Below are positions 54,826 through 63,550 of a DNA stretch of 64,000 bases, piece by piece. Positions within the stretch are counted from its first letter, which is position 1. Each line of letters opens with the position of its first letter. Where the stretch lies: the NCBI GenBank assembly GCA_913057985.1, contig CAJXPL010000002.1, positions 62,001 to 126,000 of the forward strand, written 5' to 3'. The stretch comes from an uncultured Synechococcus sp. Lineage in GTDB: Bacteria > Cyanobacteriota > Cyanobacteriia > PCC-6307 > Cyanobiaceae. Position numbers and translations under genes: made by a program. The notes beneath the pieces were generated by a model. The model had not been told where the DNA came from. It saw only the letters and a program-made list of their open reading frames with translations, and made no database searches.

Positions 54826-55275
54826 ATGGACATTCGTTTTCGTGAAGTCGATCCCTTCAATTGCTGGTTATGGATCCGTTTCTCGGAACCCCCCAGTCAG
54901 GGGGAACGGAATTACGTCGATGGTGTCTTCGACAGCTGGTATGTGATCGGGCGTTTGGGCGGTTTCAACGCAGAAAACCTGCAGGTGAATGACGCGGGCT
55001 CCGATCTCAGTTGGATGGGCTACGACAACGATGGGGCTGAGTCGGCGATGCCGGCCCTGATGCACAACATGGGGCAACTGGAATATCAGAACGAATGGGG
55101 ACGTTGCTGGGTGGATCTCGGCACGTCGGATGGAGTTGCCATCGATGTTCTGATCAATGCCCTGCGTCAACTGGACTCTGACGTCGTTCAGATCGAAGAG
55201 CTCGTCGTTGGTGGGGTCAATGAAAATTGGCCGGTTGAAGACCATCCCGACAGCGTTTTCCCTGCCGGTGGCTGA
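54826..55275 (+). CDS. DUF3531 family protein
   Basis: 149 residues, acidic. N-terminal MDIRFREVDPFNCWLWIRF and repeated Trp/Tyr-Asp motifs (VFDSWYVIGRLGGFN; WMGYDND; YQNEWGRCWVDLGTSD) match the cyanobacterial/plastid DUF3531 family. Function unknown. No membrane segment. Start 41 bases from the divergent ABC ATPase gene. Confidence 0.8.
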   Translation: MDIRFREVDPFNCWLWIRFSEPPSQGERNYVDGVFDSWYVIGRLGGFNAENLQVNDAGSDLSWMGYDNDGAESAMPALMHNMGQLEYQNEWGRCWVDLGTSDGVAIDVLINALRQLDSDVVQIEELVVGGVNENWPVEDHPDSVFPAGG

Positions 55276-55999
55276 ACGCCGGCGCTTGCTTCTGTCGCCG
55301 GATCGCCTGCAGCAGGGTGGATCGGTTCTGCTCAACACCGAAGAGCAGCACTACCTGCGGCGAGTGTTGCGTCTGCGCTGTGGCGAGCAGGTGGATCTGA
55401 TCGATGGTTGCGGCCGGCTCACGACAGCAACCCTGGTGGAGCCGCAGTTGCTTGGGCTCGACAGGTCAGCGCAGCACGTTGAACCTTCGCCCAAACCCCA
55501 GCTGGGCCTGGCCGTTGCCTTGATGCGGAGGGGGATGGATGAGGTGGTGCGAATGGCCTGTGAGCTTGGGATTGATCGGATCCAGCCCCTGCGCTGCCAA
55601 CGCTGTGTTCCCCAGGCCGACCATCGACCGCAGCGCTGGGCCACGATCATTCGTGAGGCGGTGGAGCAGTGCGAGCGGTTGTGGATACCGCAGCTGCATG
55701 AGGTGAACGGTTTATCCGAATGGATAGGACAACAGGACGGTCTGCGTCTTGCAGGGGTCACACGCGAGTCGGCCGCTCCATCGTTGGGTCAATGTCTGCG
55801 CCAACAGGGGAATGCAAGTCAGCTCACTTGGGTGGTAATCGGTCCTGAAGGGGGATGGACCTCAGCAGAGCAGATTCTCTTTGACGAAGCGGGGGTCCGG
55901 CCTGTGCGGATGGGGGCGACCATCCTGCGCAGTTCGACTGCCGCGGTGTCTGGTGCCGTTGAACTGGTTCGTTGGCGTGATGGGCTGATCAGCTCTTGA
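55268..55999 (+). CDS. rsmE: 16S rRNA (uracil-1498-N3)-methyltransferase RsmE
   Basis: SPOUT-class methyltransferase of 16S rRNA, 243 residues from GTG 55268, which gives the canonical RRRLLLSPDRL start. ATG 55220, with a better GGTGGGG ribosome site, would add 16 residues. Family motifs: HYLRRVLRLRCGEQV, IGPEGGWTSAEQILFDEAG and MGATILRSSTAAVSGA, the knot that binds SAM. Overlaps DUF3531 by 8 bases (56 with the ATG). Converges with the Ala-rich gene, 11-base overlap. Confidence 0.93.
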   Translation: MAERRRLLLSPDRLQQGGSVLLNTEEQHYLRRVLRLRCGEQVDLIDGCGRLTTATLVEPQLLGLDRSAQHVEPSPKPQLGLAVALMRRGMDEVVRMACELGIDRIQPLRCQRCVPQADHRPQRWATIIREAVEQCERLWIPQLHEVNGLSEWIGQQDGLRLAGVTRESAAPSLGQCLRQQGNASQLTWVVIGPEGGWTSAEQILFDEAGVRPVRMGATILRSSTAAVSGAVELVRWRDGLISS

Positions 56000-56405
56000 A
56001 GAGATCCTGAGCGATCCCCCGGAAGGATTTCAGAGCTGCTCCAGGCCGGCGGCTACGCTGGCGTAGTCCGCCACCAGGCATGAGGTTGCTGGGGGCAAAG
56101 GTGGAATAGGTCACTTCTGGGCGGGCTGCCTCTGCTGCAGCCAGTTCAGCAGCGATCGCTTCTGCTGTGGTGAGTGAGGCTGCGGGCTGAGCGCTGGATG
56201 CAGCGCTGGCTTCTGCAACGGTCTCTTCAACAGCTTCTGCTGTTGAAGGCTGGGCAATCACCGAAGGCTCTGAGGCTGCGACGACGGCTGCCTCGACCGG
56301 TGCATCTTCGGTGGCTGCAGTCTCTTGTTGAGGCAGCTCGAGGGTGGCCGGAGCGGCGGCGTCATCCAGGGTGAGGAAAAAGCCCTTGTTGCGGTTGAAC
56401 ACCAT
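55989..56405 (-). CDS. Ala/Glu-rich protein of unknown function, 138 aa
   Basis: Unrecognised. N-terminal MVFNRNKGFFLTLDDAA, then ~75 residues almost entirely Ala, Glu, Val, Ser and Thr, likely disordered, and a basic, more ordered C-terminus (GGGLRQRSRRPGAALKSFRG). Low complexity makes homology unreliable. It has its own ATG and sits divergent from the VTE6-like gene. Confidence 0.6.
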   Translation of the reverse strand: MVFNRNKGFFLTLDDAAAPATLELPQQETAATEDAPVEAAVVAASEPSVIAQPSTAEAVEETVAEASAASSAQPAASLTTAEAIAAELAAAEAARPEVTYSTFAPSNLMPGGGLRQRSRRPGAALKSFRGIAQDLFKS

Positions 56406-56464
56406 CCGGTCGACCAGAGAACGAACGCACCCGATTCTCCCTCTGCAATGGCTGCAGGCAGGAG

Positions 56465-57211
56465 ATGCTTAGAGCACTGCAACACGGTGTGATGTCCGCA
56501 CTCTGGATTCAGGCCCTGCTGGTGAACACGGTTTTGATTGCCCTGGCGCAGCGCACAACCGTGCTCACCCGTAGTGGTTGGGTCCACGCAGCTGCCTTGG
56601 GCACGATCCTGTGGGGTTGTTTGGGGTGGTCGGGCTGGTTGGCCGTGGTCGTCTATCTCTGTTTGGGGAGTCTGGTCACCAAGATCGGCTTTCAAAACAA
56701 GCAAAGCCGGGGTCTTGCCGAAGCCCGCGGCGGTCAGCGCGGCCCTGAAAACGTCTGGGGTTCTGCGGCCGTGGGAACCTTCCTGGCACTGCTTATCGGT
56801 GCCGGTGTCGAACCCCGTGAGCTGTTGTTGGTTGGCTTTGCGGCGAGTTTTGCCGCCAAGTTGGCCGACACCTTCGGCAGTGAGATCGGCAAACGATTCG
56901 GGCGCACCACGGTGTTGATCACCAGCCTTCGGGTGGTTCCACCAGGAACCGAAGGAGCCATCAGCCTTGAGGGAACCCTGGCCAGCGCCGCCGGCAGCAT
57001 CGCCATGACCCTGGTGATGCTGGCCCTGCAGCTGGTTCCTTCATGGCCTGTGGCAGTGCTGGTGATGCTGGTTGGCCTGGTGGCAACCCTCGGCGAAAGC
57101 CTGCTCGGTGCTCTGGTGCAGGATCGCGTGGCCTGGTTGAGCAATGAGCTGGTCAATGCTCTCCAGACCCTCCTGGCCGCAGTTCTGGCGATGCTGCTAA
57201 TGGCGCTCTGA
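56465..57211 (+). CDS. DUF92/VTE6-like membrane protein (probable phytyl-phosphate kinase)
   Basis: 248 residues with about six to seven membrane helices. The DUF92 hallmarks are LGSLVTKIGFQNKQSRGLAE, GGQRGPENVWGSA, AKLADTFGSEIGKRFG and PGTEGAISLEGT. The plant and Synechocystis homologue VTE6 phosphorylates phytyl phosphate for tocopherol and phytol recycling; the same role here is inferred. ATG 56465 or 56492. Confidence 0.87.
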   Translation: MLRALQHGVMSALWIQALLVNTVLIALAQRTTVLTRSGWVHAAALGTILWGCLGWSGWLAVVVYLCLGSLVTKIGFQNKQSRGLAEARGGQRGPENVWGSAAVGTFLALLIGAGVEPRELLLVGFAASFAAKLADTFGSEIGKRFGRTTVLITSLRVVPPGTEGAISLEGTLASAAGSIAMTLVMLALQLVPSWPVAVLVMLVGLVATLGESLLGALVQDRVAWLSNELVNALQTLLAAVLAMLLMAL

Positions 57212-57967
57212 TCAGCGGGTTTGGATGGGCATCAGACCATCGCGCTGGGCCCATTGCCTTAGCAGTCGAACGCCCTCATGGAGATGAAGGCGCAGGGATG
57301 AGCGGCTGCAATTCAGGGCCTGAGCCAGATCCTTGAGGGTCTGGCCTTCGATCAAGTGGGCTTTCAGCACCGTGCCGGCCAGGCCATCCACCTGGTGCAG
57401 CACGCTTTTCAGCCAGTCCAGGTGTTCATCATCCGCCCTCGAGCTTGCTGGCTCTCCAGGGCTGGCAGACAAGTCGACGACCTGGCTGGCCTCATGGCTC
57501 AGAACGGCGGCTGCCCAGCGCTCCGGGTGAACCGAGAGTGCGTCGGCCAGCTCCTGATCGCTGAGAAGCGGTTGCCGGTTCTGTTCGCGTTCCCGCTGGA
57601 TCTTCATTCCGGCTGCGTAAAGATCACGCAGTCGCCAGGGAATCCGAATGGTGCGTGATCGATCCCGGCGGTAGTGGAGGATTTGGCCGGTGGCCCGCGA
57701 GAGCAGATAGCTGCTGGGGCGGAGGCCTCGTTGTTGATCAAACCGTTCAAGGCCACGGATCAATCCAACCCGGGACTCCTGCAGCAGGTCGTCGAACTCT
57801 TCAGGCCCGCGTTGCTGTTGGCGACGGGCCGCGCAGTGGGCCAGGCCCAGGTGCTTGAGAGCCTGCTGATTGCGTCGTGCAATGCAGGGCGGCAGTCCAC
57901 GCCGGGACTCCTGGTGCAGGTGACGTTGAGAAATCAAGGGATCAGTGCAACTGATCCAACGGTTCAA
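57212..57967 (-). CDS. Alternative RNA polymerase sigma-70 family factor
   Basis: About 251 residues. Region 2: FDDLLQESRVGLIRGLERFD and LRPSSYLLSRATGQILHYRR; region 3: DQELADALSVHPERW; region 4: LKDLAQALNCSRSSLRLHLH. Region 1 and the N-terminus are short, fitting a group 2/3 accessory sigma of marine cyanobacteria. The TTG at 57967 is the annotated start; later starts are possible. Nothing shows which genes it controls. Confidence 0.82.
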   Translation of the reverse strand: MNRWISCTDPLISQRHLHQESRRGLPPCIARRNQQALKHLGLAHCAARRQQQRGPEEFDDLLQESRVGLIRGLERFDQQRGLRPSSYLLSRATGQILHYRRDRSRTIRIPWRLRDLYAAGMKIQREREQNRQPLLSDQELADALSVHPERWAAAVLSHEASQVVDLSASPGEPASSRADDEHLDWLKSVLHQVDGLAGTVLKAHLIEGQTLKDLAQALNCSRSSLRLHLHEGVRLLRQWAQRDGLMPIQTR

Positions 57968-58050
57968 CGATCAGCCCCGAAGCGGTTGGCCCTTTGGTGC
58001 CGCAGATCGGCACTTTCGTGCCGGATCATGGATGCAACGGTTTTGGATGG

Positions 58051-58215
58051 ATGGACTGGCAACCAGAAGCACTGGCAGCACTCAAGAAAGATGTTCCGTT
58101 CTTCGTACGGCCTGCTGTTCGTAAACGGGTTGAGGCGATGGCGGATTCAGACGGACGTTCCGACATCGATCTGGATTTCTACAAATCCGCCAAGCAGGCC
58201 ATGGCCCCGAGCTGA
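58051..58215 (+). CDS. Stand-alone PCP_red domain protein, 54 aa
   Basis: Matches the PCP_red domain otherwise found at the C-terminus of the light-independent protochlorophyllide reductase subunit ChlB: WQPEALAALKKDVPFFVRPA, VRKRVEAMA, and FYKSAKQAM. ATG 58051 starts the domain; the longer frame from 57994 is unlikely. No ChlB-like part is attached. Two genes on opposite strands end 3 bases apart here. Confidence 0.75.
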   Translation: MDWQPEALAALKKDVPFFVRPAVRKRVEAMADSDGRSDIDLDFYKSAKQAMAPS

Positions 58216-58218
58216 TCC

Positions 58219-58386
58219 TCAGGAGGGGTCGAGATCGCAGCGCTGCAGTTCCGGCTGGGTCAAGCGGTCAACGATGCGTGCCATATCCAGGGCTGTGAGT
58301 TCACCGTTTTCATCCCACTTGAGCGTGGTTTTGCGCTGGGCAGGGGGGTGGCCGGCAGCGCGTCGTGCAGAGCGGTCAGGTCCCAA
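58219..58386 (-). CDS. Small protein, 55 aa, TTG start
   Basis: Unrecognised. Stop TGA at 58219-58221, TTG at 58384-58386 with GGTGA upstream; an in-frame stop precedes it closely. Basic N-terminus (RRAAGHPPAQRK), then a folded-looking segment TLKWDENGELTALDMARIVD and a short acidic tail. Its clean composition and exact fit between the PCP_red gene and the GDSL gene support it. It is shorter than the usual length cut-off. Confidence 0.5.
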   Translation of the reverse strand: MGPDRSARRAAGHPPAQRKTTLKWDENGELTALDMARIVDRLTQPELQRCDLDPS

Positions 58387-58440
58387 GTCCGATCACCAAT
58401 GTCAGGAGATCCACACATTAGTCGCCGCTGCGGGTCTCGT

Positions 58441-59127
58441 TTACATGCTGATTGGTGTTGATGTGTTGAAGGCAGCGAGTCCGGCCCACTCCTGCAGAGG
58501 CGCCCACTGACCCAAGCGCTGGTCGAGCCAGCGGTGGCCATCGGCATTGAGGTGGATCCCATCGGGTTCCATCCAGGTCAACCAGTCGGGCTCCTCCTGC
58601 ATCTCCTGATGCATGGACAGGAAGGGCACATCAGCCTCACGGCACTGTTCGGCCATCACGGCCTCCGTGGCCGCGATCTGGCTGTTGCTGTACCAGAGGC
58701 AGCCGGCAAAGGGCATCACGTGTTCATCCACCGCAGTGAGGCCCAGCACAAACACCTGCACCTCCTGGGTCATCTCATTGAGAAGTTGTCCCAGGCCAAA
58801 CGAAAAGGCCTCCACATCCAGTTGGGGTCTGCCGTCGATCCGACCAACGCGGGCGGTGTCATTCAGCCCGACACTGAGCAGAAGTCCTCCCGGTGTTTGG
58901 CGCCGCAGTTCGCCGCGGCAGCTCCACTCGCTGCGCCAGCGGGCGGCCACGCGTTCCAGACCATCCCCGCGGATGCCAAGGGGGTACACCACTGGAGCGC
59001 TGGGCAGGTTCATCCAGCGCAGGCGCAGCCGCTGGCACCAGCCACCCGATTCACGATCACCCCAACCATGCACGCCACTGTCCCCGAGCACGATCAGCTG
59101 ACGGGGGGCGTCGTTCGCACCGCTCAT
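58441..59127 (-). CDS. SGNH/GDSL-type hydrolase
   Basis: Probable esterase or acylhydrolase, 228 residues. Block I VLGDSGVHGWGDR holds the Ser nucleophile, block III GLNDTARVGR the Asn, and block V DGIHLN the catalytic Asp-His pair. No signal peptide is visible, so it is probably cytoplasmic. Its ATG overlaps the phnE stop (ATGA), making it the last gene of the phn operon. What it hydrolyses is unknown. Confidence 0.88.
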   Translation of the reverse strand: MSGANDAPRQLIVLGDSGVHGWGDRESGGWCQRLRLRWMNLPSAPVVYPLGIRGDGLERVAARWRSEWSCRGELRRQTPGGLLLSVGLNDTARVGRIDGRPQLDVEAFSFGLGQLLNEMTQEVQVFVLGLTAVDEHVMPFAGCLWYSNSQIAATEAVMAEQCREADVPFLSMHQEMQEEPDWLTWMEPDGIHLNADGHRWLDQRLGQWAPLQEWAGLAAFNTSTPISM

Positions 59128-60656
59128 AAGGCCATGGCCCGGCTGTTCCAGCTCCCCTGAAGTCTTTCCCCCAGGCTCTCACCCAGCAGTGTGAGCACTG
59201 CGGAAATGAGCACGATCCAGAGCACCAACCACCAATGAAACGAGCTGAGGGCCTCCATCAGCTGCCAGCCCAGACCAGCTCCCCCCACCATGCCGATGAT
59301 CGCGGTGTCGCGCAGGATCACATCCAATCGGTAGGTCGCATAGGTGAGGTAAGCGCGACTCACATCCGCCAGGGGGCCGTAAAGCCAGCTCACCCGGTTG
59401 GGGGCGCCGCAGGCCTTCATGGTCTGGGCGGAACCCAATCCCGTGCTGCGGATGTCGTCGATCAACACCCGACCCATCACACCGCCGTGGTGCAGCCCCA
59501 GGGCTAGCCCCGCCAGGCTCAAACTTGGTTTGGCCAGCATCAGCAGCAGCAGTGCGGTGAGAGGGGCCGGGATCAGTCGCAACGCCCCCCACACCACTCC
59601 CTGCAAATGAAGGCTGGCCTGGCTGGGCCAAACCAGCAGCAACAGCGGTGGAAGGCCGGTGGCAACACAACCGGCGATCAGGGTGATCCACACCGTGGCA
59701 CGAATCACCCCGGGCCAGGAGATCTCAAGGGCAGCATTGAATCCCTGGGATCCGTCGATGAGGTTGCCGACAACCATCGACCACTCAGCCACTGGCCAGG
59801 CCAGCTGCAGATCCAGCTGTGTTCCCCAGCCGAGGGCAACCCAGGGGCTGGCCATGGCCACGGGAAGAATCAGCATGCGTGACCAGCTGCGCAGCGTTCG
59901 CAGCAGTCGGTCGAGCACCACCATGGCGATGGCCAGCATCCAAAGCCCACTCCACAGCTCCTGAAATTGGAGCGAGCGCAGGCTGAGGCTGAGGTCTGTC
60001 CCCAGTCCTCCGAGGCCGAAAACACCCAGAATCAAGGCTGAACGAACTGCGCAATCGAGGCGGTGGCCGATGTGGTCGCTGATCGGCTCCGCCAGCGGTG
60101 GGACCAGCCCGGTGAGCATCACGGCCCATGGCGTGGCGCCGGCTCCCTTGAGGACGGGAATGGCCGGTGAAACGTGGCAATCCACCTGATCGGCGATCAC
60201 CCGCGCCATCAGAACCGTGAAGGGAATCGCGATGGCGCAGATCGCAACCCAGCCATTCAGCCCGAACACCTGCAGCAGCAACAGCCCCCAGATCAGTTCA
60301 TGCACAGCGCGCAGGGGCGCCAGCCAACGGCGCAAGATCACGGCAGGCCAACGCACGCCCGCTTGGATTTCCCAGAAGGTGCTTGAGCTCAGGAGTCCGA
60401 GACCCACGCCGAGAACACTGCTGATGCCCCAGGACATCACGGCGATCACCAGGGTGATCTGGAGCCCCTTGAGCAAGCTGCCCAAAACGATGGGGTCGAT
60501 GGAGGGCTGCACGGCCCCAGCCGCGAACTGTTGAAGAACTGAAATTCCGCCGCCGTGACCATCGCGCAACAGCACCCCAAGAACGCCGAGCAGGCTGAGG
60601 CCCGGCAGCAATGGGATCAGCGGCAGGGCTGGCTTCAGGCTGATGCGTAGAGCCAT
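59124..60656 (-). CDS. phnE: PhnE-type phosphonate/phosphite ABC permease, two fused domains
   Basis: 510 residues, about twice a normal PhnE. The first permease half (about residues 60-270) carries the coupling segment ISDHIGHRLDCAVRSALI; the second (about 310-500) carries RSTGLGSAQTMKACGA and YATYRLDVILRDTAIIGMVG, the usual PhnE EAA-type region. About twelve membrane helices in all. Overlaps the phnC frame by 22 bases and the GDSL gene by 4. Substrate: phosphonate, phosphite or phosphate. Confidence 0.88.
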   Translation of the reverse strand: MALRISLKPALPLIPLLPGLSLLGVLGVLLRDGHGGGISVLQQFAAGAVQPSIDPIVLGSLLKGLQITLVIAVMSWGISSVLGVGLGLLSSSTFWEIQAGVRWPAVILRRWLAPLRAVHELIWGLLLLQVFGLNGWVAICAIAIPFTVLMARVIADQVDCHVSPAIPVLKGAGATPWAVMLTGLVPPLAEPISDHIGHRLDCAVRSALILGVFGLGGLGTDLSLSLRSLQFQELWSGLWMLAIAMVVLDRLLRTLRSWSRMLILPVAMASPWVALGWGTQLDLQLAWPVAEWSMVVGNLIDGSQGFNAALEISWPGVIRATVWITLIAGCVATGLPPLLLLVWPSQASLHLQGVVWGALRLIPAPLTALLLLMLAKPSLSLAGLALGLHHGGVMGRVLIDDIRSTGLGSAQTMKACGAPNRVSWLYGPLADVSRAYLTYATYRLDVILRDTAIIGMVGGAGLGWQLMEALSSFHWWLVLWIVLISAVLTLLGESLGERLQGSWNSRAMAL

Positions 60657-61339
60657 TCCAGCTGATCCCGGTGAATGGTGTTTGGAGCCGCATCGATCAC
60701 CAGGGCACCACCACGGAGCCCCAGAACCCGATCAAACCGATGAATCAGATCCGGCCGATGCAGGCTGATCAGACAGCCCGGCAAGAGAAGCAGGGTGTTG
60801 AGAACGTCTTCGGCGAGGCTGGGATCAAGGGCGGAGAGGGGTTCGTCCGCCAGCACGAGTTCAGGCCGCTGATGCAACAGACGGCCCAAAGCCACCCGTT
60901 GGCGCTGCCCTCCGGAGAGCTCACGCACGGGCTGTTCAAGCAGATCGGCCTCCAGTTTCACCTGGTGCATCAGCTCCAGGCAGGTGTTTGGGTCCAGCGG
61001 ACCCAACAGGTTTCGAATCGCCCAGAGCAGCCCATGGCGTCCCAGGGCACCGCTGTTGATGTTCTGGATCACACTCAGTTCCTCCACCAGGCGCAGGTCC
61101 TGCCAGAGCGTGCCGATCTGGCGCCGTTGCCGGCGGGACAACTGCTGATGGGGGCGACCGCACCAGTGCACGGATCCTGCATCGGGGCTTAAGGCCCCGT
61201 TGCAGAGCTTCAGCAACGTGGTTTTGCCGGCGCCACTGGCACCGAGCAAAACCACACGCTGGTCCGCACGAAGGGTGAGGGTGATCGGTTGGAGCCGTTG
61301 CCCCAGGCAGGCCTGGTGCAGCTCCAGCAGCGCCGTCAA
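60635..61339 (-). CDS. phnC: PhnC-type ABC transporter ATP-binding protein
   Basis: ATPase of the phosphonate/phosphite importer, 234 residues. Walker A GASGAGKTT, signature LSGGQRQRVALGRLL, Walker B LVLADEPLSALDP. TTG start overlapping the phnD stop (TTGA). Signature, spacing and neighbours place it in the PhnC subfamily. Confidence 0.92.
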   Translation of the reverse strand: MTALLELHQACLGQRLQPITLTLRADQRVVLLGASGAGKTTLLKLCNGALSPDAGSVHWCGRPHQQLSRRQRRQIGTLWQDLRLVEELSVIQNINSGALGRHGLLWAIRNLLGPLDPNTCLELMHQVKLEADLLEQPVRELSGGQRQRVALGRLLHQRPELVLADEPLSALDPSLAEDVLNTLLLLPGCLISLHRPDLIHRFDRVLGLRGGALVIDAAPNTIHRDQLEWLYASA

Positions 61340-62259
61340 CGGATCTTTCCGAGTTGGCGACCCACCGTTTCGATCATCACGTAGTCCTCGTCCTTGGCGG
61401 GGATGAAGCGTTCGGCACCGAACAACTCGAGAATCGTGGCGCCGTTCTCTGTGTCTGCCGACAGGTCCAGCAACGCGCTCTGCAGCTTGTCGGTGAAACC
61501 ATCGCCAAAGCGATCATCCAGACCGGGTCGTACAACCCAGTGGTAATCCACGTAGGGCGGTGTCCTCCAGATCACCGACACCTTGCCGGGATCCACGCGG
61601 CCGTCCGCCACATTGCTGCGCCAGACCTGCTCGTTCAAGGCGCCCACCTCGTAGGCACCGCTCTGCACCACAGCAACGGTGGCGTCGTGGCTTCCGCTGA
61701 AGCCAGGGCCGCCCCCCGCCATATCCTCAGGTTTCACGCCGTTTTCCCCCATGAAGAACTGGGGCATCAGGCGGCCGGAGGTGGAACTCTCCGAACCGAA
61801 GGCCAGTCGGCGTCCCTTCAGCTCAACCAGTTGGTCGGCACTGGTGAAGGGGCGCAAACCACTGGCGCCATTGGCGATGAACACACTGGTGAACTCTGCA
61901 TCGATGTCCCGTTGCGCCAGCACCCGGGCTCCAGGCGTCTGCAGCCGGGCCTGCACACCGGTGAGTCCACCGAACCAGACCAGATCAAGGCTGCCGGTGC
62001 GGAAGGCACTCACCGCCGCCGCGTAATTGCTCACCGGCGCATACCGCACGGGAACATCCAGCTTTTCGCTGAGTTCCGTAGTGAGCGTGCCGTAGAGACG
62101 ATTGAGTTTCTCGGGGTTCTGGTCGGGGATGGCACCGATCTGCAGAACGGCCTGTTTGGCGTCGTTCTGGGGTGCGCCGCAACTGGAAACACTGGCCGTG
62201 AGTGCGAGTCCGGCAATCAAACCGGTGGCCAACACGGCCCTGCGTTCTCGTGCAGACAT
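61336..62259 (-). CDS. phnD: PhnD-type phosphonate/phosphite-binding protein
   Basis: Periplasmic solute-binding protein, 307 residues. The N-terminal signal (RERRAVLATGLIAGLALTA) ends in SVSSC, a lipobox, so it is likely a lipoprotein. The family core is recognisable: IGAIPDQNPEKLNRLYGTL, DLVWFGGLTGVQAR, and SSTSGRLMPQFF. Characterised picocyanobacterial PhnD homologues bind phosphite, methylphosphonate or phosphate; which applies here cannot be read. It follows the aminotransferase gene by 26 bases. Confidence 0.9.
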   Translation of the reverse strand: MSARERRAVLATGLIAGLALTASVSSCGAPQNDAKQAVLQIGAIPDQNPEKLNRLYGTLTTELSEKLDVPVRYAPVSNYAAAVSAFRTGSLDLVWFGGLTGVQARLQTPGARVLAQRDIDAEFTSVFIANGASGLRPFTSADQLVELKGRRLAFGSESSTSGRLMPQFFMGENGVKPEDMAGGGPGFSGSHDATVAVVQSGAYEVGALNEQVWRSNVADGRVDPGKVSVIWRTPPYVDYHWVVRPGLDDRFGDGFTDKLQSALLDLSADTENGATILELFGAERFIPAKDEDYVMIETVGRQLGKIR

Positions 62260-62285
62260 TCAGAAAAGGAAGTGATCAGATCGGA

Positions 62286-63464
62286 TCAGAAGGAGCGAAG
62301 CAGCCGCTTCAGTCGCATCAGTCCATCGTTGATCGTCTCATCCGCTACGGCACAGGAGAGTCGAATGCAGCGGTCATCGCCGAAGGCCAGGCCCGGAACC
62401 ACGGCCAGGCCTTCCTGTTCCAAGGCTTGCCGGCAGAACTCCATCGAATCGGGCACGCCGTCCGGCAGGCGGGGGAAGGCGTAGAAGGCCCCTTGAGGGG
62501 GCGTCAGGGTGATGCCCTCCAGAGCCTGCAGCCCTTCAGTGAGCAGAGTTCGGCGGCGGTTGTAGCTGATGGCCATCTCGCGGACGCAATCTCGGGGCGC
62601 TTCGATCGCCGCCAGTGCGCCCCGTTGAGCAAAGCTGCACACATTGCTGGTGCTCTGGCTCTGAAGGGCTGAAGCAGCTTTGATCACGGCAGCATCTCCA
62701 GCCAGATAACCGAGGCGCCAGCCGGTCATCGCCCAGCCTTTGGCAAAGCCGTTCACGGTGAAGCAGCGCGAACGGATTTCTTCGGCAATGGCCGCAAAGC
62801 TGCAGTGCTCCTGACAATCGGCCAGGAGATATTCATAGATCTCATCGCTCATCACCATCAGCTGGGGGTGACGGGCCACCAGCGCGGCCAGGGCCTCCAT
62901 TTCGGCCCGTGTCATCACCTGGCCGCTGGGGTTGCCAGGGGAATTGATTACCAGCAGTCGGCTGCGGGGGCTGATCTGCTGCTCCAGCAGATCGAGGTCG
63001 AGACGGAAGCCTTCCTCCGCTTTGGTGGGGATGATCCTGGTGCTCGCCCCGGCCAAGGCCGCCATCTCGGGATAGCTCAACCAGTAGGGCGCCGGCACCA
63101 GAACTTCGTCGCCGGGATTGAGCAGCACCTGGAACAGGTTGTAGATGGCTTGCTTGCCACCGTTGGTCACCAGCACCTGCTCCGGCTGGGTTGGAATCCC
63201 GTTTTCGACGCTCAGTTTGTGGGCCAGAGCAGCACGAAGATCGGGGTCCCCCGCGGCGGGGCCGTAGCGGGTGAAGCCGGATCCCAGAGCATGCTGGGCC
63301 GCTTCAACGATGAATGCAGGCGTCGCAAAGTCCGGCTCACCTGCACTGAGGCTGCAGATGTCCTTACCGCTGTCGCGCAGTGCTTTGGCCTTGGCGCTGA
63401 TCTCCAGCGTCAGCGACGGTTTGAGGGCGACAGCCCGGTCGGAAAGTTCTGGCGGGCGCGGCAT
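62286..63464 (-). CDS. aspC: Class I aspartate-type aminotransferase
   Basis: PLP enzyme transferring amino groups between aspartate or other amino acids and 2-oxo acids, 392 residues. GEPDFATP, NGGKQAIYNLFQVLL, NSPGNPSGQV, the PLP-Lys region NGFAKGWAMTGWRLGY and RLSCAV are family-typical. ATG 63464 gives the common N-terminus; a longer frame is open upstream. It precedes phnD, with 26 bases between. Confidence 0.93.
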   Translation of the reverse strand: MPRPPELSDRAVALKPSLTLEISAKAKALRDSGKDICSLSAGEPDFATPAFIVEAAQHALGSGFTRYGPAAGDPDLRAALAHKLSVENGIPTQPEQVLVTNGGKQAIYNLFQVLLNPGDEVLVPAPYWLSYPEMAALAGASTRIIPTKAEEGFRLDLDLLEQQISPRSRLLVINSPGNPSGQVMTRAEMEALAALVARHPQLMVMSDEIYEYLLADCQEHCSFAAIAEEIRSRCFTVNGFAKGWAMTGWRLGYLAGDAAVIKAASALQSQSTSNVCSFAQRGALAAIEAPRDCVREMAISYNRRRTLLTEGLQALEGITLTPPQGAFYAFPRLPDGVPDSMEFCRQALEQEGLAVVPGLAFGDDRCIRLSCAVADETINDGLMRLKRLLRSF

Positions 63465-63550
63465 CGGTAACGCACCTCCCCGCGGTGCGTTTAAAACGTC
63501 ATCATCCTGCCGCAGATGGTGTCGCACACAACCTTGATTTCTCAGCGCCC

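Noticed and set aside
61354-62484. 376-codon plus-strand open frame
   Set aside because: Antisense to phnD and the end of aspC.
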